Source: Microterricola viridarii
GTDB taxonomy: Bacteria > Actinomycetota > Actinomycetes > Actinomycetales > Microbacteriaceae
Length of the DNA stretch: 64,000 nucleotides
Assembly (NCBI RefSeq): GCF_001542775.1
Contig: NZ_CP014145.1
Location: forward strand, 3,286,001 to 3,350,000
Reading direction: 5' to 3'
Shown: positions 45,212-53,640 of the stretch, in pieces
How positions within the stretch are numbered: position 1 is the stretch's first letter
Layout: each line of letters opens with the position of its first letter
Position numbers and translations under genes: made by a program
Notes under the pieces: generated by a model
Told to the model about the DNA's origin: nothing
The model's database searches: none
The model's input: the letters and a program-made list of their open reading frames with translations, nothing else

Positions 45212-45330
45212 TCCTGCCCTACCTTCTCTCGGAGACACGGTTCGACCAGTCTGCGCCGGCCGACCGCGGTCGGCTAGGGGCGTCGGGTCGATCCCCGATT
45301 GCGGCAGTCGCCGAGAGGGAGCGGGGCGGT

Positions 45331-45768
45331 TCAGTCGCTGCTGCGCTGCACCAGGCGGGAGAGCACGATGGCGCTGCGGGTGTGGTCGACGTTCGGGGCG
45401 ATGCGCAGGCGCTCGAGGGCGTCTTCCAGGCTCGGGATGTCGCGCGAGCGCAAGTGCACGATGGCGTCGGCGCTGCCGGTGACGGTGCCGGCGTCGACGA
45501 CCTCCGGCACGGCGGAGAGGATGCGGCGCAGCTCGTCTGGGGCGACGGTGCCGCGGCAGAACAGCTCGACGTAGGCCTCGGTGCTCATGCCGTCGACGGC
45601 GGGGTCGACCTGAATCGTGAACGCGCGGATCGTGCCGTCGGCGACGAGGCGATCGACGCGGCGCTTGACGGCGGATGCCGACAGTCCGACGACCGAGCCG
45701 ATGTCACCGTAGCCCGCGCGGGCGTTCTGCCGGAGGAGGTCGAGGATGCCGCGGTCCAGATTATCCAT
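45331..45768 (-). CDS. Lrp/AsnC-family transcriptional regulator
   Basis: The 145-residue protein has the AsnC HTH (LDRGILDLLRQNARAGYGDIGSVVGLSASAVKRRVDRLVADG) and a RAM ligand domain (VVDAGTVTGSADAIVHLRSRD). It is divergent from the dimethylargininase/RocD operon with a 19-bp palindrome in the shared region, which makes it the likely arginine or ornithine-responsive activator. Confidence 0.92.
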   Translation of the reverse strand: MDNLDRGILDLLRQNARAGYGDIGSVVGLSASAVKRRVDRLVADGTIRAFTIQVDPAVDGMSTEAYVELFCRGTVAPDELRRILSAVPEVVDAGTVTGSADAIVHLRSRDIPSLEDALERLRIAPNVDHTRSAIVLSRLVQRSSD

Positions 45769-45809
45769 GGGGCAACTCTATGCCGATTCATTGCGCTGAC
45801 CTGCATATA

Positions 45810-45828
45810 TGCGCAGAAATTCTGCGCA
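45810..45828. promoter_or_regulatory. 19-bp palindrome, probable Lrp/AsnC operator
   Basis: TGCGCAGAA-A-TTCTGCGCA is a perfect dyad 41 bp from the Lrp start and 182 bp from the divergent operon start. TGCATATATGC, also dyadic, lies directly to its left. The Lrp-family site assignment is by position. Confidence 0.7.
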
Positions 45829-46010
45829 CGGCGGCGAGTATCGCAGCTTCGCGTCGTGTGAGACTGAGGGTGGCGTCTGGAGCGACCGACCCGGTCGATC
45901 GCCTCAGGCTCAACGAGTGACCTGGTCCGCCATCCGCAGTATCTCTTGGATCTCGCGGTGCTCGTTTCGCGCACCGCGGGCTCTGCTCACCGTTGAACAG
46001 GAGGCCCCCA

Positions 46011-46883
46011 ATGCCCGATATCGCCACACCGACCGCGCCGGCCACCGCCACGCAGCCCGCCACCGTGCAGCGCAAGGCCATCGCCCGCTCCGTGCTCATG
46101 TGCAAGCCGGAGTACTTCACCGTCGTCTACCGGATCAACCCGTGGATGGACCCGGCACTGCCCACCGACACAAGCCTCGCCGTGCGCCAGTGGCAGACCC
46201 TTTACGACGTCTACATCAGCCTCGGTTTCGACGTGCAGCTGATCGACCCGATCGAGGGTCTGCCCGACATGGTCTACGCGGCCAACGGCGGCATGGTGAT
46301 CGACGGCATCGCGTACGGCGCCAGCTTCACCCATCCAGAGCGCCAGCCGGAGGGCCCCGCCTACATGGAGTGGTTCGCCGACAACGGCTTCGAGGTCGCC
46401 GTGCCCGAAGAGATCAACGAGGGCGAGGGCGACTTCCTGCTCGTCGGCGACACGATCCTGGCCGGCACCGGGTTCCGCAGCGACTCCCGCTCGCACCAGG
46501 AGTTGGGACGTGTCTACAACCGCGAGGTCATCACCCTCACGCTCATCAACCCGAGCTTCTACCACCTCGACACCGCGCTCGCCGTGCTCGACTCGTCACC
46601 CGGCCAGGAGCACATCGCCTACCTGCCGAGCGCCTTCGACGAGGCCAGCCTCGCCATCCTGGCCGAGCGCTACCCCAACGCCATCATCGTCAACGAGACG
46701 GATGCCGCCATCCTCGGCCTGAACTCGTACAGCGACGGCCTCAACGTCGTGATCGCCAGCCGCGCCAAGGACTTCGAGCGCCAGCTGATCGAACACGGCT
46801 ACAACCCCATTGGCGTCGACCTCTCCGAGCTGCTGCTCGGCGGCGGCGGCGTCAAGTGCTGCACCCTGGAGCTGCGCCGATGA
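46011..46883 (+). CDS. ddaH: Dimethylargininase / arginine-modifying guanidino hydrolase (DDAH)
   Basis: The 290-residue pentein-fold protein has MVYAANGGMVIDG, the catalytic His in NPSFYHLDTALAVLD and a C-terminal GGGGVKCCTLELRR with the nucleophile Cys (one of 283/284). The family hydrolyses N-omega-methylated arginines (or arginine analogues) to citrulline or a related product. AGGAGG lies 7 bp ahead of the ATG at 46011. It overlaps rocD by 4 bp; this pair is common in actinobacteria, where the DDAH-like enzyme may supply ornithine from arginine. Confidence 0.88.
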   Translation: MPDIATPTAPATATQPATVQRKAIARSVLMCKPEYFTVVYRINPWMDPALPTDTSLAVRQWQTLYDVYISLGFDVQLIDPIEGLPDMVYAANGGMVIDGIAYGASFTHPERQPEGPAYMEWFADNGFEVAVPEEINEGEGDFLLVGDTILAGTGFRSDSRSHQELGRVYNREVITLTLINPSFYHLDTALAVLDSSPGQEHIAYLPSAFDEASLAILAERYPNAIIVNETDAAILGLNSYSDGLNVVIASRAKDFERQLIEHGYNPIGVDLSELLLGGGGVKCCTLELRR

Positions 46884-48115
46884 CAAACGCAACCATCCCG
46901 ACCACGCCGCGCCAGGCCGCGGCGATCGGCCTCGAAGAGGCGCACGCCGCGCACAACTACCACCCGCTGCCCGTCGTGGTGGCATCCGGCGACGGCGCCT
47001 GGGTGACCGACATCGACGGCCGCCGCTACCTGGACTGCCTCGCCGCCTACTCGGCCGTCAACTTCGGCCACTCGAACCCGGTGCTGCTCGAGGCGGCGCG
47101 CGTCCAGCTCGGCCGCATCACGCTGACCAGCCGGGCGTTCCACAACGACCAGCTCGGCCCGTTCGTCACCGAGCTCGCCGCCCTCGCCCGCAAAGACATG
47201 GTGCTGCCGATGAACACCGGCGCCGAGGCTGTCGAATCCGGCATCAAGGTGGCCCGCGCCTGGGGCTATCGCGTGAAGGGCGTGGCCCCGGATGCCGCCA
47301 CCATCATCGTGATGGCCGGCAACTTCCACGGCCGCACCACCACGATCGTCAGCTTCAGCGACGACGAGGAGGCCCGCGCCGACTTCGGCCCGTTCACGCC
47401 CGGATTCCGCACCGTGCCCTACGGTGACGCCGCCGCGCTCGAGGCTGCCATCGACGAGACCACCGTCGCCGTGCTGCTCGAGCCGATCCAGGGAGAGGCC
47501 GGCATCATCGTGCCGCCGGCCGGGTTCCTGCCCGCCGTGCGCGAGATCACCAGCAGGCACAACGTGCTGTTCATTGCCGACGAGATCCAGTCCGGTCTCG
47601 GCCGCACCGGGGCCACCTTCGCCTGCGACCTGGTCGACGTGGTGCCCGACCTCTACCTGCTGGGCAAGGCGCTCGGCGGCGGCATCGTGCCCGTCTCGGC
47701 CGTCGTCGGCAACAGCGACATCCTCGGTGTGCTGCAGCCCGGCCAACACGGCTCGACCTTCGGCGGCAACCCGCTCGCGGCCGCCGTCGGCCTCGCCGTG
47801 GTGCGGCTGCTCGCCAGCGGTGAGATGCAGGAGCGCGCCAGCGTGCTCGGCGACCGGCTGCAGGCTGGCCTGCACGGACTCGTCGGGCACGGTGTCCTGG
47901 CCGTGCGCGGCGCGGGCCTCTGGGCCGGCATCGACATTGACCCGGCCCTGGCCAGTGGCCGTGTCGTGTGCGAGGCGCTGATGGAGCGCGGCGTGCTCGC
48001 CAAAGACACCCACGGGTCCACGATCCGGCTCGCGCCGCCGATCGTGGTGACGGCCGACGACCTCGACTGGGCGGTTGAGCAGCTGCGCGCCGTGCTGGAG
48101 GAGCTCGCCGGCTAG
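46880..48115 (+). CDS. rocD: Ornithine--oxo-acid transaminase
   Basis: The 411-residue class-III PLP aminotransferase has NTGAEAVESGIKVARAWGY, FHGRTTTIVSFS, the PLP-ring Asp in LFIADEIQSGLGRTG and catalytic Lys263 in LLGKALGGG. This combination and length match ornithine delta-aminotransferase, giving glutamate semialdehyde, which is the substrate of the PutA dehydrogenase domain encoded nearby. Translationally coupled to ddaH by an ATGA overlap. Confidence 0.93.
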   Translation: MTNATIPTTPRQAAAIGLEEAHAAHNYHPLPVVVASGDGAWVTDIDGRRYLDCLAAYSAVNFGHSNPVLLEAARVQLGRITLTSRAFHNDQLGPFVTELAALARKDMVLPMNTGAEAVESGIKVARAWGYRVKGVAPDAATIIVMAGNFHGRTTTIVSFSDDEEARADFGPFTPGFRTVPYGDAAALEAAIDETTVAVLLEPIQGEAGIIVPPAGFLPAVREITSRHNVLFIADEIQSGLGRTGATFACDLVDVVPDLYLLGKALGGGIVPVSAVVGNSDILGVLQPGQHGSTFGGNPLAAAVGLAVVRLLASGEMQERASVLGDRLQAGLHGLVGHGVLAVRGAGLWAGIDIDPALASGRVVCEALMERGVLAKDTHGSTIRLAPPIVVTADDLDWAVEQLRAVLEELAG

Positions 48116-48165
48116 CCCGCGGCGGTGGAGAGCAGGGGCGCCGGGAGTGGGGCTTGCGGCTGAAA

Positions 48166-48198
48166 GCTCGGAGGCAATATTATGCCGGCGCTCCGAGC
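48166..48198. promoter_or_regulatory. Inverted repeat upstream of the peptide transporter
   Basis: GCTCGGAG (48166-48173) and CTCCGAGC (48191-48198) flank an AT-rich centre (GCAATATTATGCC), 18 bp before the POT start. Could be an operator or a leader hairpin. Confidence 0.5.
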
Positions 48199-48215
48199 AG
48201 TGTCACACTTGAAAC

Positions 48216-49715
48216 ATGAGTAGTAATCAGGAGGGCGTCGCAACGCCCGGTCCCGCCGCGCAGCCGGCGAACACAGGGTCAGACGACCGACGGTTCTTCG
48301 GCCAACCGCGGGCCCTCGCCACCCTGTTCGGTGTCGAGATGTGGGAGCGCTTCAGCTTCTACGGCATGCAGGGCATTCTGCTCATCTACCTGTACTTCTC
48401 GGCGACACAGGGCGGCCTGGGGATGCCGCAGGCGACAGCGGCCGGCATCGTCGGCGCCTACGGCGGCGCCGTCTACCTCTCCACGATCCTTGGCGCCTGG
48501 CTCGCGGACCGGCTGTTCGGCTCGGAGCGGGTGCTCTTCGTCGCCGCTGTCGTGATCATGTTCGGCCACTTGTCGCTCGCGCTGCTGCCCGGGTTCTCCG
48601 GCGTCATCGTCGGTCTGATCATGATCGCCATCGGCTCCGGTGGCCTGAAGGCCAACGCGACGAGTGTCGTCGGCACGCTCTACGCAGAGGGCGACCCGCG
48701 TCGCGACGCCGGCTTCTCGCTGTTCTACCTCGGCATCAACCTGGGCGCCTTCTTCGGTGCGCTGCTCACCGGGTTGCTGCAGAGCACGGTCGGCTTCCAC
48801 TGGGGCTTCGGCCTGGCCGCCATCGGCATGGCGATCGGACTCACCCAGTACGCCTTCGGCCGCAAGCGCCTGCCCGCCGCCGCGCACACCGTGGCGAACC
48901 CGCTGCCGGCCAAGCGCCGCCCGCTCGTCATCGGAATCGCCGTGGCCGCCGTGCTGCTGGTGCTGGCGCTGATCTTCGCCGGCCTGATCCGGGCCGAGAA
49001 TCTGGCCGCCCTGGTGATCGGCCTGACGATCGCGTCGACGATCGCGTACTTCGCCGTCATCCTCTCCAGCCGCAAGATCACCAAGACGGAGCGCTCGCGG
49101 GTGTTCGGCTTCATCCCGCTGTTCATCGCCAGCGTTGCGTTCTGGTCGCTGTACCAGCAGCAGTTCACGGTGCTCACGATCTACTCCGACAAGCAGCTGA
49201 ACCGCAGCATCCTCGGCTGGGAGATGCCCATCTCCTGGGTGCAGTCGATCAACCCGGTGTTCATCATCATCCTCTCCGGCGTGTTCGCGGCGATCTGGAC
49301 GAAGATGGGCACCCGGCAGCCCTCCACCCCGGTCAAGTTTGCGCTCGGCACCGCGATCATGGGCGTCGGCTTCCTGCTGTTCCTGCCGTTCGCCGGCGGG
49401 GCGGCCAACAGCACGCCGCTGCTGGCGATAATCGGCATCCTGCTCGTCTTCACCATCGCCGAGCTGCTGCTCTCGCCGGTCGGGCTCTCGGTGGCCACGA
49501 AGCTCGCCCCGAAGGCCTTCCACACCCAGATGGTCGCGCTGTTCTTCCTCTCCGTCGCCCTGGGCACGGCGATCTCCGGCCAGCTCGCCGGGCTCTACCA
49601 GCCCGAGACCGAGGCGGCCTACTTCGGGATCCTCGGTGGCATCGCGATCGTGCTCGGCATCCTGCTCGCCCTGCTGACGAAGCCCGTGCTGAAGCTCATG
49701 GCCGGGGTGCGCTAG
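48216..49715 (+). CDS. POT-family proton-dependent oligopeptide transporter
   Basis: The 499-residue protein has the POT opening FGVEMWERFSFYGMQGILLIYL with the ExxERF motif, GAWLADRLFGSERVL and the PTR2 signature region SLFYLGINLGAFFGALLTGLLQ. About 14 helices. It imports di- and tripeptides with protons. It follows rocD by 100 bp and is separated by an inverted repeat, so separate control is likely. Convergent with the formylglycine-generating enzyme gene. Confidence 0.93.
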   Translation: MSSNQEGVATPGPAAQPANTGSDDRRFFGQPRALATLFGVEMWERFSFYGMQGILLIYLYFSATQGGLGMPQATAAGIVGAYGGAVYLSTILGAWLADRLFGSERVLFVAAVVIMFGHLSLALLPGFSGVIVGLIMIAIGSGGLKANATSVVGTLYAEGDPRRDAGFSLFYLGINLGAFFGALLTGLLQSTVGFHWGFGLAAIGMAIGLTQYAFGRKRLPAAAHTVANPLPAKRRPLVIGIAVAAVLLVLALIFAGLIRAENLAALVIGLTIASTIAYFAVILSSRKITKTERSRVFGFIPLFIASVAFWSLYQQQFTVLTIYSDKQLNRSILGWEMPISWVQSINPVFIIILSGVFAAIWTKMGTRQPSTPVKFALGTAIMGVGFLLFLPFAGGAANSTPLLAIIGILLVFTIAELLLSPVGLSVATKLAPKAFHTQMVALFFLSVALGTAISGQLAGLYQPETEAAYFGILGGIAIVLGILLALLTKPVLKLMAGVR

Positions 49716-49784
49716 CCGCCCGCCCCGCGCTGCGCCCTGCGCTGTGCGTGCTGCCTTGTGCGCGCGTGACGGATGCCGGGGCGC

Positions 49785-50801
49785 TCAGCTGGCGGTGAGC
49801 GCGACGGTGCGGAATCCGGCGTTCGACATCGACGAGTCCGCCGTGTTCGAGGAGCGGGCCGCGCTGCGGTACCGGTTGCAGTACGAGTCGTGGCAGAGGA
49901 ACGAGCCGCCGCGGAGCACTCGGGCGCCGCCGCGGGCGGGCCCCTGCGGGTTGGTGTTGTCGCCAGTGAGGTAGGCCCGCGGGTCGAACCAGTCGGAGCA
50001 CCACTCCCACACGTTGCCAACGGCCTGCCAGAGCCCGTAGCGGTTGGGGCTGAAGCTGCGCACCGGCGCGGTGGTCAACCAGCCGTCGGCGAGGGTGTTG
50101 CTGCGGGGGAAGTCGCCCTGCCAGATGTTGCACTGCCAGTGGCCGAGCGGGCTCATGAGCTCGTCGCCCCACGGGAAGCGCTGGCCGTGTGCGCCGCCGC
50201 GGGCCGCGCACTCCCACTCCGCCTCGGTCGGCAGGCGGCGGCCGGCCCACTGGCAGTAGGCCATGGCGTCGTTCCAGCTGACGTGCACGACGGGGTGCTC
50301 GGCGAGGCCGTCGAGGTCAGAGAGGCTGCCTCCCGGGTGCCGCCAGTCGGCTCCGCGCACGCCGATCCACCAGGGGGTGCCCGGCGCCTGCGAGAGCAGG
50401 TCGTTTCGCGGGGCAGCCAGCGCGAGGTGGAACACGGCCGAGAACTCGAAGGTCTCTGCCTCTGTGCGGTAGCCGGTGGCATCCACGAAGGCGGCGAAGT
50501 CGGCGTTGGTGACGGATGTCGCGTCGATCGCGAAGGCATCGAGGGTGACGTCGTGCAGGAAGTGCTCGCCGTCGCCGGGCTTGCCGTCGCGGAACGGGTC
50601 GCCCATCTGGAATGTCTGGGCCGGCACAGCGGACTGCTCGATCCGGTGCGCGGCGTGCGCCTCCGGGGTTTCGACAGGCTCAACCGGCGGAAGTGTGCCG
50701 AGCTGCACCGACTGCGGGCCACGGCTGGGCGGCTGGCAGCCGCATCCGCAGCCCTCGCCGTCGCCCTGCACGCCCTGTGCTGCCTGCTCTGCTTCGCTCA
50801 T
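49785..50801 (-). CDS. Formylglycine-generating enzyme (SUMF1/FGE)
   Basis: The 338-residue protein is a true FGE: the signature GGSFLCHDSYCNRYRSAARS keeps both active-site cysteines (Cys303, Cys308) followed by SNTADSSMSNAGF. It also has VNVTNADF-type VTNADFAAFVDATG, VHVSWNDAMAYCQWAGRRLPTEAEWECAARGG and NVWEWCSDWF. Copper-dependent FGEs oxidise a sulfatase Cys to formylglycine. A Cys-rich stretch (GCGCGCQPP) lies near residue 20, and a repeat-derived VEPVET near 40. It overlaps the TetR gene by 4 bp. No sulfatase is encoded in the window. Confidence 0.92.
   Translation of the reverse strand: MSEAEQAAQGVQGDGEGCGCGCQPPSRGPQSVQLGTLPPVEPVETPEAHAAHRIEQSAVPAQTFQMGDPFRDGKPGDGEHFLHDVTLDAFAIDATSVTNADFAAFVDATGYRTEAETFEFSAVFHLALAAPRNDLLSQAPGTPWWIGVRGADWRHPGGSLSDLDGLAEHPVVHVSWNDAMAYCQWAGRRLPTEAEWECAARGGAHGQRFPWGDELMSPLGHWQCNIWQGDFPRSNTLADGWLTTAPVRSFSPNRYGLWQAVGNVWEWCSDWFDPRAYLTGDNTNPQGPARGGARVLRGGSFLCHDSYCNRYRSAARSSNTADSSMSNAGFRTVALTAS
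50666..50690. repeat. Dispersed-repeat end fragment inside the FGE gene
   Basis: GGTTTCGACAGGCTCAACCG is the repeat's left end in inverted orientation. It encodes the in-frame segment PPVEPVET in the N-terminal region of the protein, before the catalytic domain. Confidence 0.75.
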
Positions 50802-51511
50802 GGTGTCGTCTGCTCCGAGGGTGATGGCGGGGATGTGGTCGTGGACGCGGGGAGCGGTGCGGTCAGCACGCTGGCCAGCCAGCGGCGGATGGTGGCCGCC
50901 ATGTCGACGCGCTCGGGGTCGAGCAGCCACTGCACCTGCAGGCCGTCCATCAGGGCGATCAGCTCGATGGCGAGCAGCTCGGGGTCTGCGTCGGCGGCGA
51001 GCACCCCGGCCAGCTGTGCGCGGCCGAAGGCGTCGCGGCCCCCGCGCCTGGTGCCCTGGTAGCGCTCGACGAAGTAGTCGTGGGCCGGATGCTGCGGGGC
51101 CGTCGCCTCGGCCGAGAGTACCGCGAAGAGGCGGATCAGCTCGGGGCGGGTGGCGTTGAACGCGACGAGGTCGACCAGCCGGGCCAGCCAGGGGCGGCCG
51201 TCTGCGTCATCCGAGTGGCTCCAGCGGAACACGGTCTCGTCGGCCGCATCCCGCTCGGCCAGGACGGCCGTGAGCAACAGCTCCTTGCTCGGGAAGTGGT
51301 GCAGCAGTCCGGCGCGGGAGATGCCGCAGGCCGCGGCGACGTCGAGCATCGAGACGGAGTGGAAGCCGGTGCTGCCGAAGAGCTCGGTCGCGGTCTGCAC
51401 GATGACCGCCTTGCGGGCGCGTCCGGCGGCATATGCGCCCCGCGCCTGCGTGTTCGCGCCATCTGGCCCCTGGGCAGCGTGGCCGTCATCCGGTGTGTGC
51501 ATCACGTCCAT
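50798..51511 (-). CDS. TetR-family regulator
   Basis: The 237-residue protein has a TetR HTH (IVQTATELFGSTGFHSVSMLDVAAACGISRAGLLHHFPSKELL, residues 37-79) and a C-terminal ligand domain with LIRLFAVLSAEATAPQHPAHDYF and LIALMDGLQVQWLLDPERVDM. It is the same subfamily as the regulator at 61755-62366, with matching SAEAT and DGLQxQW blocks. The stop overlaps the FGE start. A 30-bp dyad lies 45 bp upstream, shared with the divergent sugar operon. Start may be 51511 or 51502. Confidence 0.9.
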   Translation of the reverse strand: MDVMHTPDDGHAAQGPDGANTQARGAYAAGRARKAVIVQTATELFGSTGFHSVSMLDVAAACGISRAGLLHHFPSKELLLTAVLAERDAADETVFRWSHSDDADGRPWLARLVDLVAFNATRPELIRLFAVLSAEATAPQHPAHDYFVERYQGTRRGGRDAFGRAQLAGVLAADADPELLAIELIALMDGLQVQWLLDPERVDMAATIRRWLASVLTAPLPASTTTSPPSPSEQTTP

Positions 51512-51556
51512 TCTGACGCAGCAGCGCCGTTCGAGGCGCTCTCAGCGATCAACGCA

Positions 51557-51586
51557 ATGAAAACAGACACCTCTGTCTGTTTTCAT
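51557..51586. promoter_or_regulatory. 30-bp dyad operator between TetR and sugar operon
   Basis: ATGAAAACAGAC (51557-51568) and its exact complement (51575-51586) flank ACCTCT. The dyad lies 45 bp from either start and is the obvious TetR binding site; it would overlap the promoters of both directions. The GAAAAC/GTTTTC outer bases are also found at 62396-62420. Confidence 0.8.
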
Positions 51587-51630
51587 GTTAGCGTGACGGA
51601 ACGCATTCGCAATCGCAAAGGAGCACTTGC

Positions 51631-52449
51631 ATGACAACACCGGAACTCTCCGTCCAGCTGTACACGGTCAAAGACCAGCTTGATGCTGACCTCGACGGAA
51701 CTCTGGGCCGTCTGGCCGGCATGGGCCTGCGCCTCGTCGAGGCCTTCGACTTCGTGCGCCGCCCCGACGAACTGGCTGAGGCCTTCGCCAAGCATGGGCT
51801 CACCTCGCCGACCGGGCACGCCACGCTGCTCTCGGACGAGATCCGCCTGGGTGACCTCGTCTACCCGGTCGACAGCCACGAGACGATCTTTGCCGCGGCG
51901 AAGACGCTCGGTGTCGAGACCGTCATCGACGCCTTCATCCCGCTGGAACGCTGGCAGACCGAGGAGGGCGTTGCCGACATCGCCACCCGTCTGAACGCGG
52001 CAGCCCGCAGCGCGGCCGAGCACGGCCTGCGCGTCGGCTACCACAACCACTCGCAGGAGTTCGTGGCCAGCTTCGGCGGCCGCTCGGCCTTTGAACACTT
52101 CGCCGAGCAGCTCGACCCCGAGGTCGTTCTCGAGGTCGACCTGTTCTGGGCCGCGACCGCCGGCCAGGACGTGCCCGCGCTGCTCTCCCGCCTCGGCGAG
52201 CGAGTCGTCGCCGTGCACGCCAAGGACGGCATCCCGGGCGTGAACCCCTTCACCCCCGGTGCTGCCGAGTTCGACCCGACGATGCTGGACCAGCGTGCCG
52301 CCGGCCAGGGAGAGGTTCCGATCCTCGCCGCCCTCGCCGCTGCGCCGTCCGTGCGCTACGCCATCCTCGAGTTCGACGCATACAAGGGCGACATCTTCGA
52401 GGGCATCGAGACCGGCGTGAAGTTCTTCGCCGAGAACGGCATCCGCTAA
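51631..52449 (+). CDS. Sugar phosphate isomerase/epimerase-family TIM barrel
   Basis: The 272-residue AP-endonuclease-2 fold protein opens ELSVQLYTVKDQLDADLDG; later VGYHNHSQEFVASFGG and VLEVDLFWAATAG hold metal ligands, VVAVHAKDGIPGVNP the late His/Asp. Related proteins are inositol or keto-sugar isomerases. It is coupled to a Gfo/Idh/MocA dehydrogenase (TAATG overlap) and divergent from a TetR gene, a local sugar or polyol catabolic unit. Substrate unknown. Confidence 0.85.
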   Translation: MTTPELSVQLYTVKDQLDADLDGTLGRLAGMGLRLVEAFDFVRRPDELAEAFAKHGLTSPTGHATLLSDEIRLGDLVYPVDSHETIFAAAKTLGVETVIDAFIPLERWQTEEGVADIATRLNAAARSAAEHGLRVGYHNHSQEFVASFGGRSAFEHFAEQLDPEVVLEVDLFWAATAGQDVPALLSRLGERVVAVHAKDGIPGVNPFTPGAAEFDPTMLDQRAAGQGEVPILAALAAAPSVRYAILEFDAYKGDIFEGIETGVKFFAENGIR

Positions 52450-53579
52450 TGGCCGGTCAGGGCACCGTCGGCGTCGGCTTCATCGGCACCGGCATGATCA
52501 GCGACACGTACCTGGAGAACCTGAACAGCTTCCCCGACATCCGTGTCGTCATCCTCGGCGACCTCGATGAGGCACGTGCAGCGGCGCAGGCCGCGAAGCA
52601 CGGTGTGGCCCTGTCTGGCTCGGCCGCCGACGTGCTGGCGCACCCGGACGTCGAGATCGTCGTGAACCTGACGATCCCCGCCGTGCACGCGCAGGTCAGC
52701 CTGCAGGCCATCGCGGCCGGCAAGCACGTCTGGACAGAGAAGCCGATCAGCATCGACCGGGCCAGTGGGCGCGAGCTGCTGGAGAAGGCGGCCGCAGCCG
52801 GCCTCCGCGTCGGCGTCGCGCCGGACACCGTGCTCGGCCCGGGCGTGCAGACGGCCCGCCGCGCGATCGCCCGCGGCGACATCGGCACCCCGCTGTCGGC
52901 GCAGACCGTGATGCAGTACATCGGACCGGATGTGTTCCACCCGGACCCCGAGTTCCTCTTCGCCACCGGTGCCGGCCCGCTCTTCGACATGGGCCCGTAC
53001 TACGTGACGACCCTGGTGCACGTGTTCGGCTCGGTCGCCCGTGTCGCCGCGTTCGGCTCGCAGGGCCGCACGCAGCGCACGATCGCCACCGGCGACCGCG
53101 CGGGCACCACGTTCCCGGTTGAGGTGCCGACGCACATCAGCGCGATCGCCGAGTTCGAGAAGGGCGGCGTCTCGCAGAGCGTGCTCAGCTTTGACTCGCC
53201 GCTCGGCAAGACCGGCTACGTCGAGATCACCGGCACCGAGGCGACCATGCTGATCCCCGACCCGAACACGTTCGGCGGCGAGGTGCTGTTCGCCCGCGCC
53301 GGGTTCGGCGAGCCCGAGTGGGAGTCGATCCCGCTCACCGGCGTGCTGGCCGGCCGTGGCCTCGGCGTGCTCGACATGGCCCGTGCGATCCGCTCCGGCG
53401 GCGCGCACATCGCCACCGGCGCGGTCGGCTACCACGTGTTCGACACGCTCGCCTCGATCGAGGATGCCGTCAACACCAAGCAGGTCGTCGACGTGCAGAG
53501 CTCGATCGACGCGGTGCCGCTCGTCGCCGAGGACTGGGATCCGTTCGCCGCGACCCTGTCGGGCGTTCCCGTCGGCTGA
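52449..53579 (+). CDS. Gfo/Idh/MocA-family NAD(P)-dependent oxidoreductase
   Basis: The 376-residue protein has an N-terminal Rossmann fold (GVGFIGTGMISDTYLEN, GxGxxxxx type), the EKP motif as VWTEKPISIDRASG, and a C-terminal beta domain with GPLFDMGPYYV, the catalytic Asp/Tyr region. Typical substrates are inositols, glucosides or keto-sugars. The TAATG overlap with the isomerase indicates a joint pathway. Confidence 0.9.
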   Translation: MAGQGTVGVGFIGTGMISDTYLENLNSFPDIRVVILGDLDEARAAAQAAKHGVALSGSAADVLAHPDVEIVVNLTIPAVHAQVSLQAIAAGKHVWTEKPISIDRASGRELLEKAAAAGLRVGVAPDTVLGPGVQTARRAIARGDIGTPLSAQTVMQYIGPDVFHPDPEFLFATGAGPLFDMGPYYVTTLVHVFGSVARVAAFGSQGRTQRTIATGDRAGTTFPVEVPTHISAIAEFEKGGVSQSVLSFDSPLGKTGYVEITGTEATMLIPDPNTFGGEVLFARAGFGEPEWESIPLTGVLAGRGLGVLDMARAIRSGGAHIATGAVGYHVFDTLASIEDAVNTKQVVDVQSSIDAVPLVAEDWDPFAATLSGVPVG

Positions 53580-53600
53580 GCCCCTTCTCGGATGGCTCCG

Positions 53601-53640
53601 CGAAGCCCTGAGCGCCTCCTCGGAGACGCCCAGGGCTTCG
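53601..53640 (+). terminator. Hairpin terminator after the oxidoreductase gene
   Basis: CGAAGCCCTG pairs with CAGGGCTTCG, and the stem continues with GCG/CGC past a mismatch; then GCTGTTTCTG. It begins 22 bp after the stop. Confidence 0.8.
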
